Shown in pieces: positions 34,675-43,551 of a DNA stretch of 53,868 nt (its first letter is position 1; each line of letters begins with the position of its first letter). The translations under genes and the position numbers were made by a program. Source of the stretch: Wenzhouxiangella sp. XN79A (GTDB lineage Bacteria; Pseudomonadota; Gammaproteobacteria; Xanthomonadales; Wenzhouxiangellaceae); the NCBI RefSeq assembly GCF_012272825.1, contig NZ_JAAWWS010000167.1, positions 1-53,868 on the forward strand, in the 5' to 3' direction. The notes under the pieces were generated by a model. It was not told the DNA's origin and made no database searches. It was given only the letters and a program-made list of their open reading frames with translations.

Positions 34675-35316
34675 ATGCTCCTATCGTGCAGCCACAATTT
34701 CATATTCATACATATTGTGAAGGCGGCTGGTTCAAGCGTTACGGCCAGTCTGACGCCCTATGCCAACAGACCCGAAACCCGCCTGCCCAACCGGATCATT
34801 CGAAAGCTGGGGCTTGATGTACGACTGCCGGGCAGGTACCGCGAATTTCCCGTCCATATCTGGGCGAGCCGCCTACGCGATCGCGTGCCTGCGCAGTTCT
34901 TTGACAACGCTTTCAAGTTCACCTTTGTCCGAAACCCCTGGGACTGGCAGGTATCGTTGTACCATTGGTATCGAGACCACCCAGAGCATATTCTCCACGA
35001 ATTGGTCAGCAAGATGCGATTTGAAGAATACGCTCAGTGGAGAGCCGATACACCCCCACTCTACTACCAGAGAAACTATCTAGTAGACGAAAAAGATGAT
35101 CCGCTGGTCGATTATATTGGCCGGTTTGAGAATCTAGCTGACGACTTCAACGAAATCTGCCAACGAATCGGTGTCCCCTCGCAGCTCCCACAGGTCAATA
35201 TCACACGAAATCGCGGCGGGCGGGACTATCGAACTTATTACACCGACAGATCGGCTGAGCTGATCCGCAAGACCTATGAGCGTGATATTGCCTTTTTCAA
35301 CTACCGCTTTGAATGA
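34675..35316 (+). CDS. PAPS-dependent sulfotransferase 2 (Sulfotransfer_2, carbohydrate type)
   Basis: 213 residues. IFIHIVKAAGSSVTASL (residues 10-26) is the 5'-phosphosulfate loop, with Val where family members have Pro in HIPK; FKFTFVRNPWDWQVSLYHWY (about 82-101) is the 3'-phosphate site. FIGRFENL-like YIGRFENLADDFNEICQRIG and the final YERDIAFFNYRF match the carbohydrate-sulfotransferase pattern (chondroitin/HNK-1-like). Likely sulfates a sugar of the EPS. The stop overlaps the next start by 4 bp. Confidence 0.87.
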   Translation: MLLSCSHNFIFIHIVKAAGSSVTASLTPYANRPETRLPNRIIRKLGLDVRLPGRYREFPVHIWASRLRDRVPAQFFDNAFKFTFVRNPWDWQVSLYHWYRDHPEHILHELVSKMRFEEYAQWRADTPPLYYQRNYLVDEKDDPLVDYIGRFENLADDFNEICQRIGVPSQLPQVNITRNRGGRDYRTYYTDRSAELIRKTYERDIAFFNYRFE

Positions 35317-36194
35317 ACACTGATCTGCCGCGCATATCGGTTGTGACGCCGAATTACAATCAGGCGCCGTTTCTGGAGCAGACACTGGCCTCCGTGCTGG
35401 ACCAGGGCTATCCAAATCTCGATTACATAGTGATGGACGGCGGCTCGAACGACGGCAGCTTGCAGATCGTCGAGCGTTACGCAGATCGCCTCGCGCACTG
35501 GGAAAGTGCCGAAGATAAGGGACAGTACGACGCAGTAACCCGCGGTTTTGCCCATGCCACCGGCGACGTGATGGGCTGGATCAATAGCGACGATATTTAT
35601 CTGCCCTGGACTTTGCGAACCGTGGGCGAGATCTTCCGCGATTGCCCCCAGGTCGCCTGGATCACCAGCCTTACCCAGCCCCAGATCGGAGAAACCGAGA
35701 TGTGGACTGGAGTCTTCACATTGCCCGGTGTGTCGCGCGAAAGTTTTCTTGACGGGCGCCACTTGGGGTTTGGTTATCGGAACACTGGCTATATTCAGCA
35801 AGAATCTACCTTTTGGAGGCGCAGCCTCTGGGAAAAAGCCGGCGCAGCCGTTGGGCAGACCTGCGGGACGGCGGGAGACTTTGAATTATGGTGCGCGTTT
35901 TTCATGCAGTCCGAAGTGTGTTGCGTTGCGCAACCGCTGGCCGCGTTTCGGTCGCGTCTCGGTCAGCGGTCGCAAACCTTGGCAGCCCGTTACGAGGCCG
36001 AAAGCGTGACGGCACTCGCTGGCTGCCGCGCGAGGATGGGGCATCGTTCCAGGCTCGGAGCGCGTACGGCCGACTTAGTAAGTTATTTCCTCCGAAGAAA
36101 ACCGGCATTTCTCGTAGGAGGCCTTGGATACATTTCCTGGAACTGTGTCTCTGAGCAGCGCGGATGGAAATGCTACGAAGCCGCTTTCCTTTAG
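35313..36194 (+). CDS. Glycosyltransferase, GT2 family
   Basis: 293 residues. GT-A fold motifs: SVVTPNYNQAPFLEQTLASV (residues 9-28), YIVMDGGSNDGSLQIVERYA (about 38-57), EDKGQYDAVTRGFAHATGDV (about 67-86) and the metal-binding GWINSDDIYLPW (about 89-100). Resembles WcaA/WcaE-type enzymes. The C-terminal ~60 residues are basic and may lie on the membrane. The gap to the next gene contains a possible internal promoter. Confidence 0.86.
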   Translation: MNTDLPRISVVTPNYNQAPFLEQTLASVLDQGYPNLDYIVMDGGSNDGSLQIVERYADRLAHWESAEDKGQYDAVTRGFAHATGDVMGWINSDDIYLPWTLRTVGEIFRDCPQVAWITSLTQPQIGETEMWTGVFTLPGVSRESFLDGRHLGFGYRNTGYIQQESTFWRRSLWEKAGAAVGQTCGTAGDFELWCAFFMQSEVCCVAQPLAAFRSRLGQRSQTLAARYEAESVTALAGCRARMGHRSRLGARTADLVSYFLRRKPAFLVGGLGYISWNCVSEQRGWKCYEAAFL

Positions 36195-36229
36195 CGCAGC
36201 CACCGCTGCTGAGAGAACGCTCGATTGAG

Positions 36230-36258
36230 TTGACATTGAAAAAAAGAATTACTGAGAT
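36230..36258 (+). promoter_or_regulatory. Possible internal promoter before sulfotransferase 3
   Basis: TTGACA (36230-36235), 17-bp A-rich spacer, TGAGAT (36253-36258). Perfect -35, weak -10. It sits in the second-longest gap (91 bp) inside the sulfotransferase section. Confidence 0.35.
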
Positions 36259-36285
36259 GGTGAAAGGGCTACGGTGGGGTTCGAT

Positions 36286-37173
36286 ATGAACGCGGCTGAA
36301 CCGGAACGCACTTTCGTACTTGGGGTGGGAGCACAGAAGGCTGGAACGACGTGGCTCCACCGGTACCTAAATTCATTTGCCGAAGTCCGTATGGGTGTCG
36401 GGAAGGAGTATCACATCTGGAATGCGCTCCATCACGACTTGTGCGCGAATCAGAAGCTGACGCTTAAGAAGATCTTTCGGACAAAACCAAACCTCGCATT
36501 CCTGCCCTACCCGTCGCAAGAACTCCTCATTCGCTTTTTGATGCAGCGGTTTGAGGGATACTATGAACACTATTTCTCGAACCTCGCCCGTGGCCGCGTC
36601 CGGATTGCCGGAGATATAACCCCATGTTATGCGGGTTTAGACCCGCATACGTTTAGAACCATCAAGACCCGTATGGAAAGCAAGGGGTTCCGAGTTAAGG
36701 TTGTATTTTTGCTTAGCGATCCGGTCGAACGTTGCTGGAGCGCTGTTCGGCATCATCGTCGGGTGCTGAATCTCTCTGGCGGGCATCTTAAGACGGAACG
36801 CGATACAGACCATCTTCGCCGTGCCTTCAGGTCCGACCAGATGCAATTCAGGACGAGATACCAGCAGACGATTACTAACCTGGAGGCGGTGTTTCCCCGT
36901 GAGGATACCTGGATCGGATTGTACGAAACCATGTTCTCCGAACCTGAAGTACGGCAATTGTCGGCGTTTCTTGGCATTCCAGCCAACCTAGACTTTACCA
37001 AGAACAGGGTGAACGCGTCGCCGAAACATCAGAGTTCACTGGACCCCGGAACGGCGGCTATGATCCGGGACTTCTACAGCGATGTCTACGATTACTGCAA
37101 TGAGCGGTTTCCGCAAACGAAAGAGCTGTGGCGGCAGCCTACCGGGCAACTGACGAGCGATATTCTCGCGTGA
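36286..37173 (+). CDS. PAPS-dependent sulfotransferase 3
   Basis: 295 residues. VLGVGAQKAGTTWLHRYL (residues 11-28) holds the 5'-phosphosulfate loop with Lys near 18. The 3'-phosphate site is FRVKVVFLLSDPVERCWSAV (about 128-147), in which the usual Arg-Asp-Pro reads Ser-Asp-Pro; this departure could weaken PAPS binding. ATG at 36286 is chosen because GGTGGGG lies 6 bp upstream; GTG at 36274 would add four residues. Its stop overlaps the GTG start of the following broken sulfotransferase (GTGA, 37170-37173). Confidence 0.82.
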   Translation: MNAAEPERTFVLGVGAQKAGTTWLHRYLNSFAEVRMGVGKEYHIWNALHHDLCANQKLTLKKIFRTKPNLAFLPYPSQELLIRFLMQRFEGYYEHYFSNLARGRVRIAGDITPCYAGLDPHTFRTIKTRMESKGFRVKVVFLLSDPVERCWSAVRHHRRVLNLSGGHLKTERDTDHLRRAFRSDQMQFRTRYQQTITNLEAVFPREDTWIGLYETMFSEPEVRQLSAFLGIPANLDFTKNRVNASPKHQSSLDPGTAAMIRDFYSDVYDYCNERFPQTKELWRQPTGQLTSDILA

Positions 37174-37996
37174 CCAAGAAACCGATCTTCATGCATATCC
37201 CGAAGGCTGCGGGATCAACATTCAAATCGATATTGTGGCGATGCTGTGGGCATGGCTGTGTATACGATTTCCAGGCCCCGGACTATGCGCGCGGATCTTG
37301 ACCGCTTCTTCGAGCTCTCGGAAAATGACCGTAACGCCTATTTTGCAGTGCAGCGCCACGTCCCGTTCTGGCTCCATGAATATCTGGGGGGGGTGGACCT
37401 ACGTGACACTTCTTCGGGATCCAGTCGACAGGTTGGTTTCTAATTACAAATTTGTCCGGACCCGCAAAGACTACCCGGACCACGAGAGAGTCTATTCCGG
37501 AAAATATTCATTTGCTGACTTCGTTGACTTCACCGATGAAACGGGACGCCTTAATCTTCAGGCGCTGTGGCTCAGCGGGCTGATGCCGGTCGAGACGTAT
37601 TCGCGCAAGACATTCGTTGCTGACCGCTCCGACGAGGAAGTGCTTGCGATGGCTCTACAGAATCTTGACGACCATTTTGCTCTTGCGGCACCTGTAGATC
37701 GCTTCGACGACTTTCTGCTGTGCTGCTGCAAGTTATTCGATTGGGGCATTCAATATTATGCGAATGTCAACCGCGGGGTTGGGCGGGACCCTCAGCTCGC
37801 GCCCGAAGTCCTTGCGGCGCTGTAAGAGCGAGTGTTGGCGGATCGGACGATTCTGGATACCGCCACGAAGCAATTTGAAAAGAAACTCGTTGACCTGGAA
37901 ATCGGTGGACGGGACCGCACGGTGCTGGCCGTGAAGAAGCACGGATATCGGGCGGCAAGCTACTTGCGTGACTGGATCCGCGCGCCGACTACTTGA
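37170..37996 (+). pseudogene. Broken sulfotransferase 4 (two frameshifts, one nonsense codon)
   Basis: Reading from GTG 37170 gives IFMHIPKAAGSTFKSILW, a clear 5'-phosphosulfate loop. The frame then shifts by +1 near 37300 (one extra G in GCGCGCGG), continuing with DLDRFFELSENDRNAYFAVQ, and shifts +1 again at a run of eight Gs (37386-37393) before WTYVTLLRDPVDRLVSNYKF, the 3'-phosphate site. An in-frame TAA at 37823-37825 then interrupts, and the same frame continues for 56 codons to TGA at 37994. All three lesions are needed to explain a ~275-residue protein. The G8 run could be a sequencing error or a slippage site, but the nonsense codon argues for true decay. Confidence 0.8.
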
Positions 37997-39030
37997 CGCA
38001 ACCCAAAATGGTATACAAAGTCAAGTTCTCCATCTTCCCGGATTGGCCTATCGAACGCCAGCTGCCGCTTCGCGGCCCGCGTTGGGGAGAGTTCGAGTTT
38101 CATGTGAATGCCCCCGTCGAGAGGGCAGATTTCTGGGTTGTTTCTGCGGGGATGTTCGATGCGGAGCGCTGTATCTGTCCGCCCAATCGAACGCTTTTCG
38201 TTACTTATGAGCCGTCATCGGTTCATGAATACGACCCTCTTTTTCTTGGTCAGTTCGCCGCGATCCTGACGTGCCAGCGAAACATCCAGCACCCGGGCGT
38301 CACCTACGGCCCCCAGGGCCAGCAATGGTTTGCTGGCCTGAGTTGGCCCGACCTGGGCGTCACAGAAGACTACGACAGTTTGGCGGGGATGTCCGCGCCG
38401 AAGAAGACGAAGCTCATTTCGCTGGTCTCGTCGCGCAAGGTGATGACCCGTGAACACGAGCGACGGTTGAAGACTGTCGAGCGTCTTAAAGAGACCTTTG
38501 CAGGCGTTCTCGACGTTTACGGGAACGGTTTCAAAGCTGTTCCGGATAAACTCGACGCCATATTGCCCTACAAGTATCATCTCGTCCTCGAAAATTGCCG
38601 AGAGAAAGATTACTGGAGCGAAAAACTCGCTGACGCCTATCTTGGGTGGGCATATCCGTTGTATTGGGGATGCCCGAATCTGTCAGATTATTTGCCGGGT
38701 GACGCGTTCGAGGCGCTGCCAGTTGACGGATATGACGAAATGGCAGGTGCGATCGAGGATGTTCTGGAGGCTGATGCTTATGAACAAAAGCGGGCCGCTA
38801 TCGGATCGGCCCGGGACCTCGTGCTGAACGAGCAGAATGTCTTCGGCCGTGTGACTAGCATTTTGCGAGAGATGACGGGACAAACTCCAGCAGATGCGCG
38901 TCCTTTATTGATCCGCGATGAGCGGCATTTCATCGCACGGGGTCCACTTGCCCAGTCCGCGCGAAATGGCCGGTCTTTCATCCGTCGCCTTTTCGGGCTC
39001 AATATTCCAAACCGAAAATCTTTGGACTGA
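37993..39030 (+). CDS. GT10-family (alpha-1,3/4-fucosyltransferase-like) glycosyltransferase
   Basis: 345 residues. The diagnostic fucosyltransferase motif is LPYKYHLVLENCREKDYWSE (about 189-208) continuing KLADAYLGWAYPLYWGCPNL, with the Glu-Asn and Glu-Lys pairs that bind GDP-fucose in FucT enzymes. FVTYEPSSVHEY upstream matches the family's acceptor-side region. GDP-fucose synthesis genes (gmd, fcl) lie 8 kb downstream in the same operon, so fucose is the natural donor sugar. The TTG start at 37993 overlaps the upstream stop (TTGA); ATG at 38008 is a possible alternative. Confidence 0.84.
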   Translation: MTQPKMVYKVKFSIFPDWPIERQLPLRGPRWGEFEFHVNAPVERADFWVVSAGMFDAERCICPPNRTLFVTYEPSSVHEYDPLFLGQFAAILTCQRNIQHPGVTYGPQGQQWFAGLSWPDLGVTEDYDSLAGMSAPKKTKLISLVSSRKVMTREHERRLKTVERLKETFAGVLDVYGNGFKAVPDKLDAILPYKYHLVLENCREKDYWSEKLADAYLGWAYPLYWGCPNLSDYLPGDAFEALPVDGYDEMAGAIEDVLEADAYEQKRAAIGSARDLVLNEQNVFGRVTSILREMTGQTPADARPLLIRDERHFIARGPLAQSARNGRSFIRRLFGLNIPNRKSLD

Positions 39031-39039
39031 AAATATAGG

Positions 39040-40215
39040 ATGGCGAATCTTCTTGTAATCAGCGGCTATTGGCCAACTGAGGAGGACCCGATCAGCGGCA
39101 TCTTCATCGTTGAGCAGATTCGCGCCTTTACCGAGTTGGGCCACAATGTTTGGGTCATGGTTGGGCAAGCATTTGGTCGACGGCGGCGGCTACTTTCTTT
39201 GGAGGATCTGGGTCTGGACAGCGCTTCGGTGAAGCTTCTGTCGCCGCTGTTTATTCGGGCACCGGAGCGGTTGAGCCATCTTCCTTTCTTCTTTCGGGCG
39301 AACGTGCGGAATACGGGCCGATTCATCGCGGATGCGATACATAGGATCCGAGATGCGGGTGTCGAGCTTGATGGGGCGCTGGCGCAGGATCTGCGCTATG
39401 CGATCGCCAGTGCGCCGATTTGGAGCCCGGTTCTGAAAGCACCAGCGGTCGGGTTGGTACATGGCGTAGATCCAGTGCTCGACAAGGGGACGCTGGATCA
39501 GTCGATATTGAGCGCGCTCAAAGACGGACTGAAGGAACTGAGCGCGGTGGGGATAGTTGGTATGTTTCTGACGAGACATCTGTCAGGAATCGGGCTGGAT
39601 GCATCTCAATTCCAGCTGGTCTTGAATGGAACGGAAGTGCCTGCGAATTATCGTTCATGTAACTATGCCACGGCAGGACCGAAGCGCATTCTGAGCGTTT
39701 CCCGGCTATGTGCATGGAAGGGGGTTGACGACACTTTGCGGGCGCTGGCTCTCCTCAAGAACGATCTCGGGCTTGCTGACTGGGAGCTTTGCATCGTCGG
39801 GGTCGGGGAGGAACGTACAGCGCTGGAGCTGCTCGCAAAGCAGTTGGGAATCGTGAAAAATGTTCGGTTTGTCGGGCGGCTTGATCGGAGCGGGACGCTG
39901 GCAGCATTCGAGCAATGCGACCTTTTTTGTCTGCCCAGCTGGGCCGAGCCATTCGGAATCGTATATCTGGAGGCGATGGCCCGCGGCCGTCCCGTGATCG
40001 GTTGCGACAATTGCGGTCCCGCGGATTTTGTGGTTTCCGGTAGAGACGGCATACTGGTCCCACCTAAAGATCCGGCCACTTTGTCCAAGGCGCTCAGAAT
40101 GCTCTGGGATAATCCGGAGAGCCTCTCCGAAATCGCGGCCGAGGGGCGGAGGACGGCGGAAAAACTTACTTGGAAGCGTAATGCGCTCCAGATCAGCAAA
40201 CTTTTAGGCTTCTAG
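39040..40215 (+). CDS. Glycosyltransferase, GT4 family
   Basis: 391 residues, GT-B fold. LLVISGYWPTEEDPISGIFI at the N-terminus with FIVEQIRAFTELGHNVWVMV; C-terminal half with KRILSVSRLCAWKGVDDTLR (about 224), NVRFVGRLDRSGTLAAFEQC and SWAEPFGIVYLEAMARGRPV (about 305-324), the conserved EPFGIVYLEAMA donor-site motif. Likely retains anomeric configuration. ATG 10 bp after the GT10 stop. Its TAG stop shares one base with the GTG start of the polymerase. Confidence 0.88.
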   Translation: MANLLVISGYWPTEEDPISGIFIVEQIRAFTELGHNVWVMVGQAFGRRRRLLSLEDLGLDSASVKLLSPLFIRAPERLSHLPFFFRANVRNTGRFIADAIHRIRDAGVELDGALAQDLRYAIASAPIWSPVLKAPAVGLVHGVDPVLDKGTLDQSILSALKDGLKELSAVGIVGMFLTRHLSGIGLDASQFQLVLNGTEVPANYRSCNYATAGPKRILSVSRLCAWKGVDDTLRALALLKNDLGLADWELCIVGVGEERTALELLAKQLGIVKNVRFVGRLDRSGTLAAFEQCDLFCLPSWAEPFGIVYLEAMARGRPVIGCDNCGPADFVVSGRDGILVPPKDPATLSKALRMLWDNPESLSEIAAEGRRTAEKLTWKRNALQISKLLGF

Positions 40216-41576
40216 TGAACACGTTGACCGTTCCAAGGATCTGGATCTGGAATCCAACGTTATATTCATTGAGTGCGCTGGTGGCGCTTCGCCTCGCCTC
40301 GCCGGCAACAGCGACGCTGAGTTTTGCATTGCTCGGCGCCTATGCATTGCTAGGTCGACGTCAGGCAATCCACGCGCTACTGTTTTCCTGGCTGTTTTTG
40401 ATGCTTAATCCTGCAATTGCGCCCACGCCTCCGGCTACAACCGTCATGCGGTATCTTGTGCTGTTATGTGCCGCAGCGTCAGTTCTCCTGCGGTCCCCAT
40501 TTATCCGTAATAGCCTACGTATGAGCCGGCTGTTTGCGATGACCATGGTGCTCGGGATATTCATCGTTCTGCACTCGATCCTGATTAGCCCAGAGCCTAC
40601 AATATCGGTTCTGAAGGGTGTTGCTTGGACGCTCGCGATAATGACGTCGCTTGCTGCGTGGGAAGGGCTGACTCCCGAGAGCCGGAATCGGACAGCGAAT
40701 GAAATATTCCTTGTGCTGTTGCTGATCGCGTTTACAAGCCTGCTATTGCTTCCCGCGCCAGTCTCATATATGCCCGGGAAGTCATTGTTTCGTGGTGTGC
40801 TTGGACATTCACAGGCGCTTGGGCCAACGCTCGCGGTTCTGGCAGCATGGACGTCAGCGTTACTTCTGCAACGTGCAAGTTGGCCGCGAATCGTCATCCT
40901 GACGATCATAGTGCCATTGATTTTTCTCACCGGCGCCCGCACTGCGCTTCTGGCGGCCATTCTCGGCCTCGCTCTCGGCGTCGTCTTTACACCGGCGCTG
41001 TCCCGCCAACGACTGCTTGAGGCGGCGCCGGCCCTCAAGAGTCGTTCGATTTTATTGCTGTCCATTGTCAGCCTGCTTCTCGCCAGCATATGGATGGAGG
41101 CGATTACCTCGAACGTCAGTAGCTTTTTGAATAAGGGCAGACAAGCGGATTCAGTGCTGGAAGCCTATGAGGAGTCGCGAGGCGATTTGATTAACGTTAT
41201 GTTGGCGAATATTCGCGAGCGGCCGATGTTCGGCATTGGGTTCGGGATCGCTTCCGATCCAAACGCAATGGAGGTTGAACGTTTCGCCGGTATCCCGGTG
41301 TCTGCGGCTATTGAGAAGGGCGTCACGCCGATAGCGATTCTCGAAGAGTTGGGAATCGTGGGCTCCTCGTTAATAGCGTTATGGGGCTGGTATCTGGTCG
41401 TGAGTGGTGCGCGCGGTGGACTCGCTCCGCTTGCGTGCTTGAGCACGATCTTGGCGCTGAATCTTGGTGAATCAAGCCTGTTTTCTTCAGGTGGCATGGG
41501 GATGCTCTCGATCGTTATGATCGGCTGGATTGTGTCCAGTGCTCGTTCAGGGCGACACCAGCGAGGGGCGACATGA
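40215..41576 (+). CDS. Wzy/O-antigen-ligase-like membrane protein (polymerase candidate 2)
   Basis: 453 residues with about 11-12 hydrophobic helices. The large periplasmic loop lies at about 300-370, with EESRGDLINVMLANIRERPM and FGIGFGIASDPNAMEVERFA resembling the Wzy_C loop of O-antigen polymerases/ligases, followed by AILEELGIVGSSLIALWGWY. Placed among the glycosyltransferases, it is the better candidate for polymerising the repeat unit built by this operon; the candidate at 17105 lies with the export genes. Start GTG at 40215; ATGA overlap with the next gene. Confidence 0.8.
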   Translation: MNTLTVPRIWIWNPTLYSLSALVALRLASPATATLSFALLGAYALLGRRQAIHALLFSWLFLMLNPAIAPTPPATTVMRYLVLLCAAASVLLRSPFIRNSLRMSRLFAMTMVLGIFIVLHSILISPEPTISVLKGVAWTLAIMTSLAAWEGLTPESRNRTANEIFLVLLLIAFTSLLLLPAPVSYMPGKSLFRGVLGHSQALGPTLAVLAAWTSALLLQRASWPRIVILTIIVPLIFLTGARTALLAAILGLALGVVFTPALSRQRLLEAAPALKSRSILLLSIVSLLLASIWMEAITSNVSSFLNKGRQADSVLEAYEESRGDLINVMLANIRERPMFGIGFGIASDPNAMEVERFAGIPVSAAIEKGVTPIAILEELGIVGSSLIALWGWYLVVSGARGGLAPLACLSTILALNLGESSLFSSGGMGMLSIVMIGWIVSSARSGRHQRGAT

Positions 41577-42787
41577 GGCGAGAGATATGGATCTGGCAGA
41601 ACGTGTTGTCACCACATATGGCGCCGCTTGCGGCAGCCTTGGCGGAGCGCGGACATCGGGTCAGATATATCGCGCAGCAGCTCTCTCTTGCGGAGAGGTC
41701 CGAGCTGGGCTGGACACCGCCGTCCCTTGGTCGGGCGGAGCTGGTCCATTGCCCGACCCCGAGGTCGCTGGAACGCTTGGCGTATACGGCACACGCGGGA
41801 ATCGAGCATCTATTTCAGGGGTTTCGCGGAAACGGCTATCTGGCCCAGGCTTACAAGGCGCTCGGACGTCGCAACCTGTCGTTTTGGGTCTTTCTGGAGA
41901 CGGTGGACGACCGCGGCTGGAAGTGCCTCGCGCGGCGCGCCTACTATCGGCGCATGTTTGCGCGTTGGAATCCTCATTTGCAGGGGGTCCTTGCAACGGG
42001 CTTTTCGATGCCGCGCTGGGTAATAGATCGAGGCATGCCCGAAGCGCGCATTTTCCCCTTCACTTACTTCCTCCCTGATCAACGTCGAAGTCTTCCAGTT
42101 GCGCGAGGCTCCCCAGGGCCCTATCGGATTATGTTTGTCGGCAAGCTGATAGAACGTAAGGCATTGGATGTCCTCTTGACAGCTTTGTCGCGATTGAAGG
42201 CCAACAGCGATGACATCCAGCTTCTCGTCGTCGGGATGGGGCCGGAAGAGAGGGCACTAAAGGGCATGGCCGAGCGTCTCGGCGTATCTGGCTTGGTCAG
42301 TTGGTTGGGAAGCCGAAAGATCGACGAAATCCCGGCATTGATGGCTAATGCCGATCTTTTTGTCCTCCCGAGCCGATTCGACGGGTGGGGGGCGGTCGTG
42401 ACTGAAGCGTTGATGGTTGGGACGCCAGCGATCGCAACGGCGGGGTGCGGTTCGGCTGAGGCCGTTCAGGCCAGCGGTTGCGGTGAGGTAGTGCCCGCTG
42501 GCGATGTCACGGCACTTCAATCTGCCATAGAGAGCGAGTTTGCGCGAGGCCGCGTCTCCGCGGAGTTCCGGTCGCAACTGGCCGGCTGGGCGCATGCTTT
42601 CAGCGCCGATCGCGGTGCAGATTATTTATCGGGATTGTTCGATGCTGCGGCGGCCGGCGCGTCGCCGCCCGCGCCGCCTTGGAAAGCTGCGCGTCCGCCG
42701 GAACGCTCCGTTTTTCAAGACACCGCGCGTAAAGCGTCGCAGATAAAGCAAGGAAATAGCATATTCCGAGGCGCATCGCTTCCATGA
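41573..42787 (+). CDS. Glycosyltransferase, GT4 family
   Basis: 404 residues. N-terminal half is divergent (IWIWQNVLSPHMAPLAAALA); the C-terminal half is clear: RIMFVGKLIERKALDVLLTA (about 183-202), LLVVGMGPEERALKGMAERL, VSWLGSRKIDEIPALMANAD, and LFVLPSRFDGWGAVVTEALM (about 262-281) with the FDGWG...EAL donor motif, close to WbnK/WfgS-like enzymes. Starts in a 4-bp overlap with the polymerase and ends in a 4-bp overlap with the methyltransferase. Confidence 0.87.
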   Translation: MRREIWIWQNVLSPHMAPLAAALAERGHRVRYIAQQLSLAERSELGWTPPSLGRAELVHCPTPRSLERLAYTAHAGIEHLFQGFRGNGYLAQAYKALGRRNLSFWVFLETVDDRGWKCLARRAYYRRMFARWNPHLQGVLATGFSMPRWVIDRGMPEARIFPFTYFLPDQRRSLPVARGSPGPYRIMFVGKLIERKALDVLLTALSRLKANSDDIQLLVVGMGPEERALKGMAERLGVSGLVSWLGSRKIDEIPALMANADLFVLPSRFDGWGAVVTEALMVGTPAIATAGCGSAEAVQASGCGEVVPAGDVTALQSAIESEFARGRVSAEFRSQLAGWAHAFSADRGADYLSGLFDAAAAGASPPAPPWKAARPPERSVFQDTARKASQIKQGNSIFRGASLP

Positions 42788-43551
42788 ATGGCCTGAGGCT
42801 TACTGGCTGGAATCATAAGCAGAGCATCAAGGAGGTAATACGACACGTCCTATATCGCGCGGGCCTCTTTTCTCTCCTTTCTCAGCATCGACAGAGACGG
42901 GGCTTCATAACCGAGCATCTCACCCTTGGTGACCGTGCGAAACGGTTCGACGAAATCTATGAACGTGGTGTCTGGCGGCATTCAGACGGTCAGGTCGCTG
43001 ACTCCGGCCTCGGCTCTGAGCTGGCCGTTACCGAGATGATTAGGAGTGAGCTTCCCGGCATACTGACGGAGCTCAATGTCAAAAGCTTGGTCGATCTGGG
43101 CTGCGGGGACTGGACGTGGATGTCACGAATTCAACTGCCCTGCAGGTATCTTGGGCTGGACATCGTTCAAGCGGTTGTCAACCGTAACGAAGCTAACTAT
43201 GGCACCGATCTCATCAATTTCCAACAGTTGGATGCTGTCACCGAAGAGCTGCCGGATTGCGATGCTGTGTTATGCCGGGAAGTGATGTTCCACTTGAGCT
43301 TTGAGGATGCGCGTTTTGCCTTTGATAACATCAGGCGTCACGCGCGATGGGTCATCGTTACGAGTGATTCGGGTATTTGGTTCAATAGCGACATCCCGTC
43401 GGGCGACTTTCGGATGCTAAACCTTCAGCGTGCGCCGTTTCGGTTTCCCTCGCCCGACCTTCGTATTGTTGACGATGAACTGGTCCCGGGGCGGTTTCTG
43501 GGCATCTGGAACACCGCGCGGCTCGATTCCAAAAGAAACTCCGTGCCTTGA
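42784..43551 (+). CDS. SAM-dependent methyltransferase 2
   Basis: 255 residues. The SAM site is KSLVDLGCGDWTWMSRIQLP (about 98-117) followed by RYLGLDIVQAVVNRNEANYG; CDAVLCREVMFHLSFEDARF (about 158-177) and ARWVIVTSDSG continue the fold. The region before residue 60 (LTLGDRAKRFDEIYERGVWR) resembles small sugar-associated methyltransferases. Substrate unknown. Stop overlaps the next start (TTGA). Confidence 0.82.
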   Translation: MNGLRLTGWNHKQSIKEVIRHVLYRAGLFSLLSQHRQRRGFITEHLTLGDRAKRFDEIYERGVWRHSDGQVADSGLGSELAVTEMIRSELPGILTELNVKSLVDLGCGDWTWMSRIQLPCRYLGLDIVQAVVNRNEANYGTDLINFQQLDAVTEELPDCDAVLCREVMFHLSFEDARFAFDNIRRHARWVIVTSDSGIWFNSDIPSGDFRMLNLQRAPFRFPSPDLRIVDDELVPGRFLGIWNTARLDSKRNSVP

